Shown: positions 44,304 through 55,700, counted from the stretch's first letter. The stretch is DNA of 64,000 bases from Phocoena phocoena (GCF_963924675.1 NC_089226.1:55118205-55182204); one strand, 5' to 3'. Translations and numbers: made by a program. Notes: generated by a model not told the origin, from the letters alone.

Positions 44304-44549
44304 ACTGGCAATTTAAGAGAAATAAGTAAACGTTATCCTGCTTTTCCAATTCAATCTGCATTTCAGGATGACCAAATAGCCCTAATTAATGAGGAAAAGT
44401 TCTTCCTTACGCACAATTCCCAGCTAATATATGTGAAAGGAATGACAGAATTAGAAAAATCACCATTTTATAATCCTAATGATATAATTTAAGGCAAAGA
44501 TCAATAAAGGATGAAAGCATTAGATGAAAGGCTTCAAGCCATTTCATGA
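44304..44549. other. Unassigned AT-rich sequence
   Basis: CACCATTTTATAATCCTAAT and neighbours look like an old interspersed repeat but no family could be named. No coding frame. Confidence 0.35.
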
Positions 44550-45275
44550 TGCTGAACTCTTTTAGCTTTTGCTGGTCTGTAAAACTCTTTATCTCTCCTT
44601 CAACTCTGAATGATAGCCTTGCTGGGTATTTTTGGTTGTAGGTTTTCTCCTTGCATCACTTTTTTGGGAGCTCGTTCTATCAAGAGGCCACTGGTGCTGG
44701 CAGGCGCCATTTTGGAGTCCTCCCTAGTCCCAGGACCTGGAGGGGCCCACCAGCCGCTGGGCACCAGTCCTGGGATTTCGGAGGCTAAGTAGCTAAACCG
44801 CACAGCTGGCCTGCTGGTGGGTAGAGCTGTGTCCCTGTATTTCAGAGCACGTGAGATTTTGTGTGTGCCCTTTAAGAGCGGAGTCTCCATTGCCTACAGC
44901 CCTCTGGCTCTCTTGAAAGTAAGCCCCACTGGCCTGCAAAGCCAAACGTTCAGGTGGCCCCATCTTCTTGTTGCAGGACCCCTGGGCAGGGGCTCAGACC
45001 ACTTCCTCCTTGGGGAGAACCTCTGCAATTATAATTAACCTCCCATTTGTGGGTTGCCCACCTGGGGGTATGTGTCTTGAGTATAATGCGACTCCACCCC
45101 TCCTACCTGTCTAATTGTGGTTCCTTCTTTATATCTTTAGTTGTAGAGGATCTTTTCTGCTAGTCTTCAAGTAGTTCTCATCAATAATTGCTCTGTAAAT
45201 AGTGGCAATTTGGTGTGCCTGGGGGAGGAAGTGACCTCAGGAGATTCCTACTCTGACATCTTGGCACTTCCCTAG
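44550..45275 (-). mobile_element. L1 5' UTR joined to ORF1 end
   Basis: 44550-44667 is the reversed end of ORF1 (compare TTAGCTTTTGC..GTCTGTAAA at 49985). From 44668 the sequence is reversed L1 5' UTR (GGAGCTCGTTCTATCAAGAG; GTGTGTGCCC..AGCGGAGTCTC; CTACTCTGACATCTTGG at the 5' end). Nearly all of ORF1 between the two is missing, by deletion or splicing-like loss. Confidence 0.7.
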
Positions 45276-45559
45276 AAAAACAGCTTATGGAGAACTTTAT
45301 AGCGGAGAGATCTAGCTGACACCACCTGAATCTGCTGATCAATCTTAACTTCCCTAAGAGTGGGACCACCAGAAAATATGTGCTTCTTGAGATGCCCCGT
45401 TATGGAAAACAGAACCTGATTCTAACAAGTCTTTTAGAACTAACCTCCAGTTTACATGAAATACAGGAGGTAGAGGCTCAGGTTTAAGTGATGCCACAAG
45501 GACATAAATGGATAAATTCAGAATATAGGAGAGTCTAGAGAACAACTGAACTATTTAAT

Positions 45560-45850
45560 CAAGAAGTCAATGGCATAAAGAAAAATAAAAACTTGGGGTA
45601 AGGGGGAGAAATTGTTCTAGATTATAAAAGACTCAAAAGATATAACCATCAAATGCAGTGTGTGGACCTCGCCTGCATCCTGATTCTAAGGAGCCAACTA
45701 TAAGAAATATATTTCTTTAGATATTAGGGAACTTTGAAAATGGTCTAAGAATCAGATGATATCAAGGAATTACTACTGTTGTTAGGTGTATTACTGGCAC
45801 TGTGGCTATATAAGAAACTATTCATATATTTTATTTTATTTAAAAAAAAA
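45560..45850 (+). repeat. Old L1M 3' UTR fragment
   Basis: GGGGAGAAATTGTTCTAGAT, GATATAACCATCAAATGCAG and GAATTACTACTGTTGTTAGG match the L1M 3' UTR in plus orientation. The next L1 inserts behind it. Confidence 0.6.
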
Positions 45851-46009
45851 ACAAACCCAAAACCTTCAGGTTCTTTTTTTGAATTATATTATTTATTTAT
45901 TTATTTTATACAGCAGGTTCTTATTAGTTATCTATTTTATACATATTAGTGTATACATGTCAATCCCAATCTCCCAATTCATCCCACTACCACCACCCCC
46001 ACCCCACTT

Positions 46010-49000
46010 TCCCCACTTGGTGTCCATACGTTTGTTCTCTACATCTGTATCTCTATTTTTGCCTTGCAAACTGATTCATCTCTACCATTTTTCTAGATTC
46101 ACATATATGCATTAATACACGATATTTGTTTTTCTCTCTCTGACTTACTTCACTCTGTATGACAGACTATAGGTCCATCCACCTCTCTACAAATGATCCA
46201 ATTTCATTCCTTTTTATGGCTGAGTAATTCTCCATTGTATATATGTACCACATTTTCTTTTCCATTCATCTGTCGATGAGCATTTAGGTTGCTTCCATGA
46301 CCTGGCTATTGTAAATAGTGCTGCAATGAACATTGGGGTGCGTGTGTCTTTTTGAATTATGGTTTTCTCTGGGTATATGCCCAGTAGTGGGATTGCTGGG
46401 TCATATGGTAATTCTATTTTTAGTTTTTTAAGGAACCTCCATACTGTTCTCCATAGTGGCTATATCAATTTACATTCCCACTAGCAGTACAAGAGAGTTC
46501 CCTTTTCTCCACAGTCTCTCCAGCATTTGTTGTTTGTAGATTTTCTGATGATGCCCACTCTAACCGGTGTGAGGTGATACCTCATTGTAGTTTTGATTTG
46601 CATTTCTCTAATAATTAGTGATGTTGAGCACCTTTCATGTGTTTGTTGGCAATCTGTATGTCTTCTTTGGAGAAATGTCTCTTTAGGTCTTCTGCCCATT
46701 TTTTGATTGGGTTGTTTGTTTTTTTAATATTGAGCTGTATGAACTGTTTATATATTTTGGAGATTTGTCCTTTATCCATTGATTCGTTTGCAAATATTTT
46801 CTCCCATTCTGAGGGTTGTCTTTTCGTCTTGTTTATAGTTTCATTTGCTGTGTAAAAGCTTTTAAGTTTCATTAGGTCTCATTTGTTTATTTTTGTTTTT
46901 ATTTCCATTACTCTAGGAGGTGGATCAAGAAAGAGCTTGCTGTGATTTATGATAGTGTTCTCCCTATGTTTTCCTCTAAGAGTTTTATAGTGTCCAGTCT
47001 TACATTTAGGTCTTTCATCCATTTTGAGTTTATTATTGTGTATGGTGTTAGGGAGTGTTCTAATTTCATTCTTTTACATGTAGCTGTCCAGTTTTCCCAG
47101 CACCACTTATTGAAGAGACTGTCTTTTCTCTATTGTATATCCTTGCCTCCCTTGTCGTAGATTAGTTGAACATATGTGTGTGGGTTTATCTTTGGGCTTT
47201 CTATCCTGTTCCATTGATCTATATTTCTGTTTTTGTGCCAGTACCATATTGTCTTGGTCACTGTAGTTTTGTAGTATAGTCTGAAGTCAGGGAGTCTGAT
47301 TCTGCCAGCTCCGTTTTTTTTTTCCATCAGGATTGCTTTGGCTATTCGGGGTCTTTTGTGTTTCTATAAAAATTTTAAGATTTTTTGTTCTAGTTCTGTA
47401 AAAAATGCCATTGGTAATTTCATAGGGATTGCTTGAATCTGTAGTTTGTTTTGGGTAGTATAGTCATTTTCACAATATTGATTCTTCCAATCCAAGAACA
47501 TGGTATATCGCTTCATTGGTTTGTGTCATCTTTGATTTCTTTCATCAGTGTCTTACAGTCTTCTGAGTACAGGTCTTTCACCTCCTTAGGTAGGTTTATT
47601 CCTAGGTATTTTATTCTTTTAGTTGCAATGGTGAATGGGATTGTTTCCTTAATTTCTCTTTCTGATCTTTTGTTGTTAGTGGATAGGAATGGAAGAGATT
47701 TCTCTGCATTAATTTTGTATTCTGCAACTTTACCAAATTCATTGATTAGCTGTAGTAGTTTTCTGGTGGCATCTTTAGGATTCTCTATGTATAGTATCAT
47801 GTCATCTGCAAACAGTGATAGTTTTATTTCTTCTTTTCCAATTTGGATTCCTTTTATTTCTTTTTCTTCTCTGATTGCCATGGCTAGGACTTCCAAAACT
47901 TTGTTGAATAATAGTGGTGAGAGTGGACCTCCTTGTCTGGTTGCTGATCTTAGAGGAAATGCATTCAGTTTTTCACTATTGAGAATGATGTTTGCTGTGG
48001 GCTTGTCATATATGGCCTTTGTTATGTTAAGGTATGTTCCCTCTATGCCCACTTTCTGGAGAGTTTTTATCATAAATGGGTGTTGAATTTTGTCAAAAGC
48101 TTTTTCTGCATCTATTGAGATGATCATATGGTTTTTATTCTTCAGTATGTTAATATGGTATCACATTGATTGATTTGCATATGCTGAAGAATCCTTGCAT
48201 CCCTGGGACAAATTACACTTGGTTATGGTGTATGATTCTTTTAATGTGTTGTTGGATTCTGTTTGCTAGCATTTTGTTGAGGAGTTTTGCATCTATATTC
48301 ATCAGTGATATCGGTCTGGAATTTTCTTTTTTTGTAGTATCTTTGTCTGGTTTGAGTACCAGAGTGATGCTGGCCTTGTAGACTGAATTTGGGAGTGTTC
48401 CTTCTTCTGCAATTTTTTGGAAGAGTTTGAGAAGGATGGGTGTTAGCTCTTCTCTAAATGTTTGATAGAATTCACCTATGAAGCCATCTGGTCCTGGACT
48501 TTTGTTTGTTGGAAGATTTTTAATCAGTTTCAATTTCATTACTTGTGATTGGTCTGTTCATATTTCTATTTCTTCCTGGTTCAGTCTTTTCTAAGGATTT
48601 GTCCATTTCCTCCAAGTTGTCCATTTTTTTGGCATAGACTTGCTTGTAGTAGTCTCCTATGATGCTTTGTGTTTCTATGGTGTCCATTTTAACTTCTCCT
48701 TTTTCATTCCTGATTTTATTGATTTCAGTCCTCTCCCTCTTTTCCTTGATGAGTCTGGCTAAAGGTTTATCAATTTTGTTTATCTTCTCAAAGAACCAGC
48801 TCTTAGTTTTATTGATTTTTGATATTGTTTTCTTTGTTTCTATTTCATTTATTTCTGCTCTGATCGTTATGATTTCTTTCCTTCTACTAAGTTTGGGTTT
48901 TGTTCGTTCTTCTTTCTCAAATTCCATTAGGTGTAAGGTTAGATTGTTTATTTGAGATTTTTCTTGTTTCTTGAGGTAGGATTGTATTGCTATAAACTTC

Positions 49001-49860
49001 CCTCTTAGAATTGCTTTTGCTGCATCCCATAGGTTTTGGATCATTGTGTTTTCATTGTCTTTTATTTCTACGTATTTTTAAATTTCCTCTTTGATTCCTT
49101 CAGTGATCTCTTGGTTATTTAGTAATGTATTGTTTAGCCTCCACATGCTTGTGTTTTTTACGTTTTTTTCCCCCTGTAATTGATTTCTAATCTCATAACG
49201 TTGTGGTCAGAAAAGATGCTTGATATGATTTCAGTTTTCTTAAATTTACTGAGGCTTGATTTGTGACCCAATATGTGATCTATCATGGAGAATGTTCTGT
49301 GTGCACATGAGAAGAAAGTGTAATCTGCTCTTTTCGGATGGAATGTCCTATAAATATCAATTAAATCTATCTGGTCTATTGTGTCATTTAAAGTTTGTGT
49401 TTCCTTATTAATTTTCTGTCTGGATGATCTGTTCATTGGTGTAAGTGAGGTGTTAAAGTCACCCACTATTATTGTGTTACTGTTGATTTCCTCTTTTATG
49501 GCTGTTAGCATTTGCCTTATATATCGAGGGTGCGTATATATTTATAACTGTTATATCTTCTTCTTGGATTGATCCCTTGATCATTATATAGTGTCCCTTC
49601 TTGTCTTTTGTAACATTCTTTTTTTTACAGTCTATTTTATCTGATATGAGTATTGCTACTTCAAATTCCTTTTGATTTCCATTTGCATGGAATATCTTTT
49701 TTCATCCCCTCACTTTCAGTCTGTATGTGTCCTTAGGTCTGAAGTGGGTCTCTTGTAGGCAGCATATATATGGGTCTTGTTTTTGTATCCATTCAGCGAA
49801 CCTGTGTCTTTTGGTTGGAACATTTAATCCATTCATGTTTAATTATTGACATATATGTTC
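46010..49860 (-). pseudogene. L1 ORF2, broken
   Basis: Endonuclease part at 49158-49511 with VGDFNT and IFSDHNVMRLEI. The segment between endonuclease and reverse transcriptase is open at 48520-49044 (SINKTKSWFFEKINKIDKPLA region). Reverse transcriptase at 48213-48539 ([10 protein letters not shown]) and 47513-48127 ([25 protein letters not shown], catalytic FADD at 47801-47812). Later blocks at 47130-47327, 46615-46872 and 46481-46699 (C-x3-C start NKCWRDC). At least six frame breaks. All domain order is normal and no large deletion is seen, so it serves as reference for the L1 at 26705. Confidence 0.93.
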
Positions 49861-49928
49861 CTATTACCATTTTCTTAATTGTTGTGGGTTTGTTTTTGTA
49901 GGTCCTTTTCTTTTCTTGTGTTTCCCAC

Positions 49929-51185
49929 TTAGAGAAGGTCCTTTAGCATTTGTTGCAGAGCTGGTTTGGTGGTGCTGAATTCTCTTAGCTTTTGCTTGTC
50001 TGTAAAGCTTTTGCTTTCTCCATTGAATCTGAATGAGATCCTTGCCGGGTAGAGTAGTCTTGGCTGTAGGTTCTTCCCTTTCATCACTTTAAGTATGTCT
50101 TGCCACTCCCTTCTGGCTTGTAGAGTTTCTGCTGAGAAATCAGCTGTTAACCTTATGGGAGTTCCCTTGTATGTTATTTGTTGTTTTTCTCTTGTTGCTT
50201 TTTTTTTTTTAATTTAATTTTGGCTGTGTTGGGTCTTCACTGCTATGCGTGGGCTTTCTCTAGTTGTGGTGAGTGGGGGCTACTCTTCGTTGTGGTGCAC
50301 GGGCTTCTCATTGTGGTGGCTTCTCTTGTTGTGGAGCATGGGCTCTAGGCATGAGGGCTTCAGTAGTTGTAGCACACAGGCTCGGTAGTTGTGGCTCATG
50401 GGCTGTAGAGCGCAGGCTCAGTAGTTGTGGTGCACAGGCTTAGTTGCTCCGTGGCATGTGGGATCTTCCCAGACCAGGGCTCTAACCCGTAACCATTGAG
50501 CCACCAGGGAGGTCCTCCCTTTTTGCTTTTAATAATTTTTCTTTGTCTTTAATTTTTGTCAATTTGATTACTATGTGTCTCGGCATGTTTCTCCTTGGGT
50601 TTATCCTGTCTGGGACTCTCTATGCTTCCTGGACTTCAGTGGCTATTTCCTTTCCCATGTTAGGGACGTTTTCGACTATAATCTCTTCAAATATTTTCTC
50701 TGGTCCTTTCTCTCTCTCTTCTCCTTCTGGGACCCCTATAATGTGAATGTTGGTGTGTTTAATGTTGTCCCAGCTCTCTCTTAGGCTGTTTTCATTTCTT
50801 TTCATTCTTTTTTCTTTATTCTGTTCTGTGGCAGTGAATTCCACCATTCTGTCTTCCAGGTCACTTATCCATTCTATGACTCAGTTATTCTGCTATTGAT
50901 TCCTTTTAGTGCATTTTTCTTTTTAGTTATTGTATTGTTCATCTCTGTTTGTTTGTTCTTTAATTCTTCTAGGTGTTTTTTCTTTAATTCTTCTAGGTCT
51001 TTGTTAAACATTTCTTTCATCTTCTCAATCTTTGCCTCCATTCTTTTTCCGAGGTCCTGGATCATTTTCACTATCATTATTCTGAATTCTTTTTCTGGAA
51101 GGTTGCCTATCTCCACTTCATTTAGTTGTTTTTCTGGGGTTTTATCTTGTTCCTTCATCTGGTATATAGTCCTCTGCCTTTTCAT
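49929..51185 (-). pseudogene. L1 ORF1, broken
   Basis: N-terminal part 50874-51185 includes NEVEIGNLPEKEFRIMIVKM and a coiled-coil stretch with repeated LEELK units (KKKHLEELKNKQ). Stops and a shift lie at about 50862-50880. 50620-50847 includes HIIGVPEGEEREKGPEKIFE and ends at a TAG created from a Gln codon after EVQEA. A CHR-L SINE (50201-50516) splits the C-terminal part. The final codons read QMLKDLL and stop at 49929-49931. Confidence 0.9.
50201..50516 (-). mobile_element. CHR-L SINE in L1 ORF1, B-box region shortened
   Basis: Reverse CHR-L. Near its head it reads GGGCTCTAACCCGTAACCATTGAG, so the usual CCCTGCATTGGCAGGCGGATT block next to the B box is deleted. TTGCTTTT occurs on both sides. 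Confidence 0.92.
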
Positions 51186-51204
51186 TTTGTCTGTCTTTCT
51201 GTGA

Positions 51205-52080
51205 ATGTGGTTTTCATTTCACAGTCTACAGGATTGTAGTTCTTCTTTCTTCCACTGTCTGCCCTCTGGTGGATGAGGCTATCTAAGAGGCTTGTGCAAG
51301 CTTCCTGATGGGAGAGACTTGTGGTGGGTAGAGCTGGGTGTTACTCTGGTGGGCAGAGCTCAGTAAAACTTTAATCCACTTGTCTGCTGATGGGTGGGGC
51401 TGAGTTTCCTCCCTGTTGGTTGTTTAGCCTGAGGCAACCCAGCACTGGAGCCTACAGGCTCTTTGGTGGCGCTAATGGCAGACTCCTGGAGGGCTCACAC
51501 CAAGGAGTACTTCCCAGAACTTCTGCTGACAGTGTCCTTCCCTGGTGAGCCACAGCCACCCCCCGCCTCTTCAGGAGTCCCTCCAACACTAGGAGGTAGG
51601 TCTGGTTCAGTCTCCTCTGGGGTCACTGCTCCTTCCCCCTGGGTCCTCATGTGCACATTACTTTGTGTGTGCCCTCCCCGAGTGGAGTCTCTGTTTGCCC
51701 CTGTCCTGTCGAAGTCCTTCAATCAAATCCTGCTAACCTTCAACGTCTGATTCTCTGGGAATTCCTCCTCCCATTGCTGGACTCCCAGGTTGGGAAGCCT
51801 GATGTGTGGGGCTCAGAACCTTCACTCCAGTGGGTGGACTTCTGTGGCGTAATTGTTCTCCAGTTTGTGAGTCACCCACCCAGCGTTTATGGGATTTGAT
51901 TTTATTGTGATTGTGCCCCTCCTACCTTCTCCCTGTGGCTTCTCCTTTGTCTTTGAATGTGGGGTGTCTATTTTAGTGAGTTCCAGTGTCTTCCTGTCAA
52001 TGATTGTTCAGCAGTTAGTTGTGATTCTGGTGCTCTCACAAGTGGAAGTGAGCGCATGTCCTTCTACTCTGCCATCTTAA
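51205..52080 (-). promoter_or_regulatory. L1 5' UTR
   Basis: GC-richer segment between ORF1 and the L1 5' end, with GTGTGTGCCC..GAGTGGAGTCTC also present in the L1 5' UTR piece at 44860. In L1 this region holds the internal promoter. It clearly differs from the 5' UTR at 26705-28084, so the two L1s carry different 5' UTR types. Confidence 0.75.
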
Positions 52081-52151
52081 ACCAATCCTTTCATATATTT
52101 TAGAGATGTGAAGTGACGTATAGAGAAGAAATAACGTGAGGACTAGGATTT

Positions 52152-52474
52152 TTTAAAAATTAATTAATTAGGCTACGTCAGGTCTTAGTTGTGGCACACA
52201 GGCTCTTTGTTGCAGCGTGCGAGCTCTCTAGTTGAGACATGCAGGCTCTCTAGTTGTGGCACACAGGCTCTCTAGTTGTGGTGCATGGGCTCCAGAGCAC
52301 GTGGGTGCAGTTGTTGCAGCATGCAGGCTCTCTAGTTGTCGTGCATGGGCTCTAGAGCGCACAGGCTTATTTGCCCTACGGCATGTGGGATCTTAGTTCC
52401 CCAACCAGGGATCGAACCCACACCCCCTGCATTGGAAGACAGATTCTTAACCACTGGACCACCAGGGAAGTCCC
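52152..52474 (-). mobile_element. CHR-L SINE
   Basis: Reverse CHR-L with three tandem 'CTCTCTAGTTG(T/A)' blocks. TSD GAGGACTAGGATTT / GAGGGCTGGGATTT at 52138-52151 and 52475-52488. Confidence 0.94.
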
Positions 52475-52489
52475 GAGGGCTGGGATTTG

Positions 52490-52630
52490 CTTTAAAATAC
52501 TTCCACAGAAAAAGGAGAAGGATAGATAAAGCAAATGTGGCAAAATCCTAACAATTGTTGAATCTGAATGATGGGTATTTTTTATAATATTCTTTCCAGT
52601 TTTATTTGTTTGAAATTTTTTGTATTAAGA
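52490..52630 (+). repeat. Old L1M 3' end
   Basis: ATTGTTGAATCTGAATGATG and TTTGTTTGAAATTTTTTGTA match the end of old L1M elements. Confidence 0.5.
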
Positions 52631-53309
52631 AAAGGTAGTGGGAACAGGCAAAATACAAATCTTCTGGATGATAATTCAGCCTAACCCTTGAAAGTCAATG
52701 GAGCAAATAAATGGGAAAAGTTTTTGTCATACAGACTAACTTGCTGTTCTTTAGTTGTCAGCTCACACTATGTGGTAAAACAACCTGATGTCAGTGATCA
52801 CACCTTGGATGATGTGATCATGGCCAAAGGAAGGGCTGTTGGTGGGTGTAACAGTTCTTTCTCTCTCACGTCTCTTTTTTTGCTAACACCTGAAGTGGTA
52901 CCTCAGCACAGCCAAGCAGAGTACAGAGCAGTTTGCAATGTTGTTTTGCATCCAAAAACTGCTAATCACACTCAGTGCCTTTGCTGATTCACTGAGGAAT
53001 AACTTTTAGTCCTGTAAGTAGATCTCAAGATTGAAATCAGAACTTGGAAGAATTTAACAAGCATGTTGCCCATATCCCACTTTTCCTGACATTTGCTCCA
53101 TGCCTTCCCTGTTTGAGTAAGGGTGCTGGGTGAAGGAAGAAGAAATTTTTTGGATGAAGCATTACAAAACTCAGGGATGCAAATTCAGCCAAGTGTGTGG
53201 CCCTTTTCCATTCCAGAACCTGGTGCAGGCAGACATCACAAATTGATCACAGATTTCTTTTTCTCTGGGCTCTGCTTGCCATACTACTCCAGGTAGCACC
53301 ATATTGATG
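52631..53309. other. Unassigned sequence
   Basis: No repeat or gene recognised. One open frame of 99 codons (52688-52987, plus) has no motif and ordinary flanks, so it is not called. Confidence 0.4.
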
Positions 53310-53313
53310 AAAT

Positions 53314-54094
53314 TGTTACCAAACCAAACTTGGGTCCACTCGTCTGCACACAGTAAAGCCAATCTACTGACACCAGGTTGTGGTGAAGGAAAGGGCAGCA
53401 TTTATTGCAGGGGCCAAGCAAGGAGTCCAGGCAACTAGTGCTTAAAAGACCCAAACTCCCCAATGGCTTTCAGGGAAAGATTTTTTTTTTAACATCTTTA
53501 TTGGAGTATAATTGCTTTACAATGTTCTGTTAGTTTCTGCTGTATAACAAAGTGAATCAGCTATACATATACATATATCCCCATATCTCCTCCCTCTTGT
53601 GTTCAGGGAAAGATTTTTAAAGACAGGGTGAGGGAAGAGAGCTGTGGGGTGTATGATCAGCTCGTGGACATTCTTCTGATTGGTTGGTGGTAAGGTAATT
53701 GGGAATCAACATCATCAACGTTTTGGTTCCAACTGGTGTGGGGTCTACATGCTTGTGGGCAGCATCCAGTTAACTTCTTCCACCTGGTGGGGGTTTCAGT
53801 ATCTGCAAAACAGCTCAAAGGATGTGGCTCAGAATATTATCTATAGCCCTTTAGGAGGAACTAAAAGGAATTAAAAATCCTTGACTTTGTTTAATGGCTA
53901 AACTATTATTATTTTGTCTTACTTGACTGTTTTCCTTTCTTTCTGCATTTTGTCACTTCTCTGATTAAATTTCTTCTTTGAAACTTAGGGAAGGAGGCTA
54001 GAGTTTTTCTATGGACAAGAGGAAGGGAGAGGACGTCTGGGCGGATGGGGTGGTCCTGTTCTGGGAAGGCCGCGTGGGGTCCTGCTCGGCTACA
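53314..54094 (-). mobile_element. Solo LTR with perfect 4-bp TSD
   Basis: Runs from TGTTACCAAACC to CGGCTACA, a TGT..ACA pair. AAAT flanks it on both sides (53310-53313 and 54095-54098), the 4-bp TSD usual for class I (gammaretrovirus-like) elements. It matches the LTR at 15750 in many blocks. The TTTATT at 53401-53406 is the reversed AATAAA. No viral genes remain. An L1 piece sits inside at 53486-53601. Confidence 0.92.
53486..53601 (-). mobile_element. Short L1 3' insert in solo LTR
   Basis: T-run, then AACATCTTTATTGGAGTATA and the reversed L1 3' end for about 110 bp. A perfect 17-bp TSD TTCAGGGAAAGATTTTT flanks it at 53469-53485 and 53602-53618. An extremely 5'-truncated but ordinary L1 insertion. 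Confidence 0.95.
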
Positions 54095-54326
54095 AAATAA
54101 CTCCTACTCAAAAACATCTTCAGACTAGATTATAAAGCATTTGCTTAGCTTTATTTTTTACCTTTTACAAACAAGAAGAAAAATACTTTGACTAGAAACT
54201 CAAGGAATTTAGATTAGATTGGATTTGAGGAAGAGCCTCATGTGAGGAGGTTGAAATCTGTGAATAATTACTTAGAAATATTAAGATATTTTTCTTAAAA
54301 GACCTATTAAAACTGGGCAGATTCTT

Positions 54327-54465
54327 TTTTTTCTTTTTTTAAATTTGGCCACATGACATTGCTTGTGGGATCCCTGACCAGGGATAGGGCATGTACCCTC
54401 GGCAGTGAAAGTGCAGAGTCCTAACCACTGGACCACCAGGGAATTCCATATTTTTAAAAAAAATT
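54327..54465 (-). mobile_element. Short tRNA-derived SINE with extra 5' bases
   Basis: Reverse short SINE ending ACCACCAGGGAATTCC. TSD CTGGGCAGATTCTT at 54313-54326 and 54466-54479. Between the SINE head (about 54447) and the TSD are 18 extra bases, ATATTTTTAAAAAAAATT. Confidence 0.92.
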
Positions 54466-54479
54466 CTGGGCAGATTCTT

Positions 54480-55050
54480 ATTGTCTGGAGTGGTCTAGGA
54501 CTAATGAGGTTGAGCACCATCTTTTGGCCTATGTCAGAGCATCTGGCATTTTTGCCTGCCCAGCATCCCTTTCCCCCCCTCCTTATAATAGAATACTCTT
54601 TACTTTGAGGAAATCTGTCTGTTTGCATAGGTCTGCCCCTTCTCTTCTACATGGGGTGAACAGGCTTACCCAGTCAGATTACCCCATTTCCTTGAACACA
54701 GAAGTTAATACATGGATGGGCACAAAACTCTAGCTGGGCACATTAAATTCTAGCCATTTTTCAGATCTTTTGGAGAAAAAGCATTAAGTTGATAAAGTGG
54801 CTGGCTGTGAAGCTTGGGTTGCTGATGGCTACAATGCCCTTCACATGGAGAGAGCCAACAAAACCGAAATGCTGGAAACAGTTGAAAAGAAAGTCATCCT
54901 TAAACCATTTGACCCTTTGGTTCTAACTGTGCTAGAAGCAAGATTAACTCCTGGATAATTTAAATATGAGCAAATTGTCTTTTTTTTCTCCCTTAGTTTG
55001 AATTGGGTTAGTGTCATTTCCAGGGAAAGTCTTAATTAGCATGGCATGTG
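54480..55050. other. Unassigned sequence
   Basis: No repeat or gene recognised. 54800-54960 looks single-copy. Confidence 0.4.
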
Positions 55051-55054
55051 AGAT

Positions 55055-55130
55055 GCTTCATTCATTCCATTAACATTTATTAAGGTGTTGCAGTCACTTT
55101 GACACCCTGGAGATACAGGAAAAAAAAAAA
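55055..55130 (-). repeat. L2 LINE 3' end
   Basis: CATTCATTCCATTAACATTT, ATTAAGGTGTTGCAG and CCCTGGAGATACAGG fit reversed L2. Confidence 0.5.
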
Positions 55131-55194
55131 AGACAATCATTATTTCAAGGTGTCTACAGTTAAAGAGACAGTTATGATACAGAACTAATATAAT

Positions 55195-55430
55195 AGATGA
55201 CACTTACATAGTGCTTAATATGTTCCGAGCACTATTCTAAACATGTTATATATACTAACTTATTTAATTTTTACAGCAACCCTTTGATATAGGTTCTGTT
55301 ACTTTTTCCATTTTAGAGATAGGGAAAATCAGGCCCAGAGAGGTTAAGGAAATTGCCAAAGTTTACCCACTTCAGAAATAGAAGATCTGCAATTCAAACC
55401 CAACTAGCTTGGCGTTTAACTACAACATTC
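55195..55430 (-). repeat. MIR SINE
   Basis: GACACTTACATAGTGCTTAA, ACAGCAACCCTTTGATATAG, GGCCCAGAGAGGTTAAGGAA and TGCAATTCAAACCCAACTAG are reversed MIR, nearly full length. Confidence 0.85.
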
Positions 55431-55489
55431 TAGAGCTTCATTATACCTAAAGGTCAATGTTGGAGTTATCCTGGCGAATAATCAATAAT

Positions 55490-55700
55490 AATGGCCACCG
55501 TTCACTGAATGCTTCTTATGTGCCCAGCCCTGTGCTAGGTGCATTCCTGCCTTAACACATTAAATATTTTCAAGAATTTAATGCAAAGATTATTGATTGT
55601 ATAGTTGAGGGAACTGAGGCTCAGAGAGGTTAAGTGGCTTGCCCAGATCACACAGCTAACAAATGGCAAAGCATAAATTTGGATCCAGACATGTCTGCTT
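55490..55700 (-). repeat. MIR SINE
   Basis: GCTTCTTATGTGCCCAGCCC, ACTGAGGCTCAGAGAGGTTA and GCCCAGATCACACAGCTAAC are reversed MIR, well kept. Confidence 0.88.

Larger units (their letters stand above)
45875..52080 (-). mobile_element. Near full-length, broken L1
   Basis: Reverse L1 with 3' UTR (45875-46010), ORF2, spacer, ORF1 and 5' UTR to about 52080, which ends CTACTCTGCCATCTTAAACC (reverse of a typical L1 5' start). A CHR-L SINE at 50201-50516 sits in ORF1. No clear TSD. Both frames are broken, so it cannot move on its own, but it is the best preserved L1 here. Confidence 0.92.

Noticed and set aside
47451..48086. Open frame of 211 codons on the plus strand
   Set aside because: It is antisense to the reverse transcriptase part of a minus-strand L1 ORF2. 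The minus-strand frame carries the FADD and [11 protein letters not shown] motifs, so the plus frame is a shadow.
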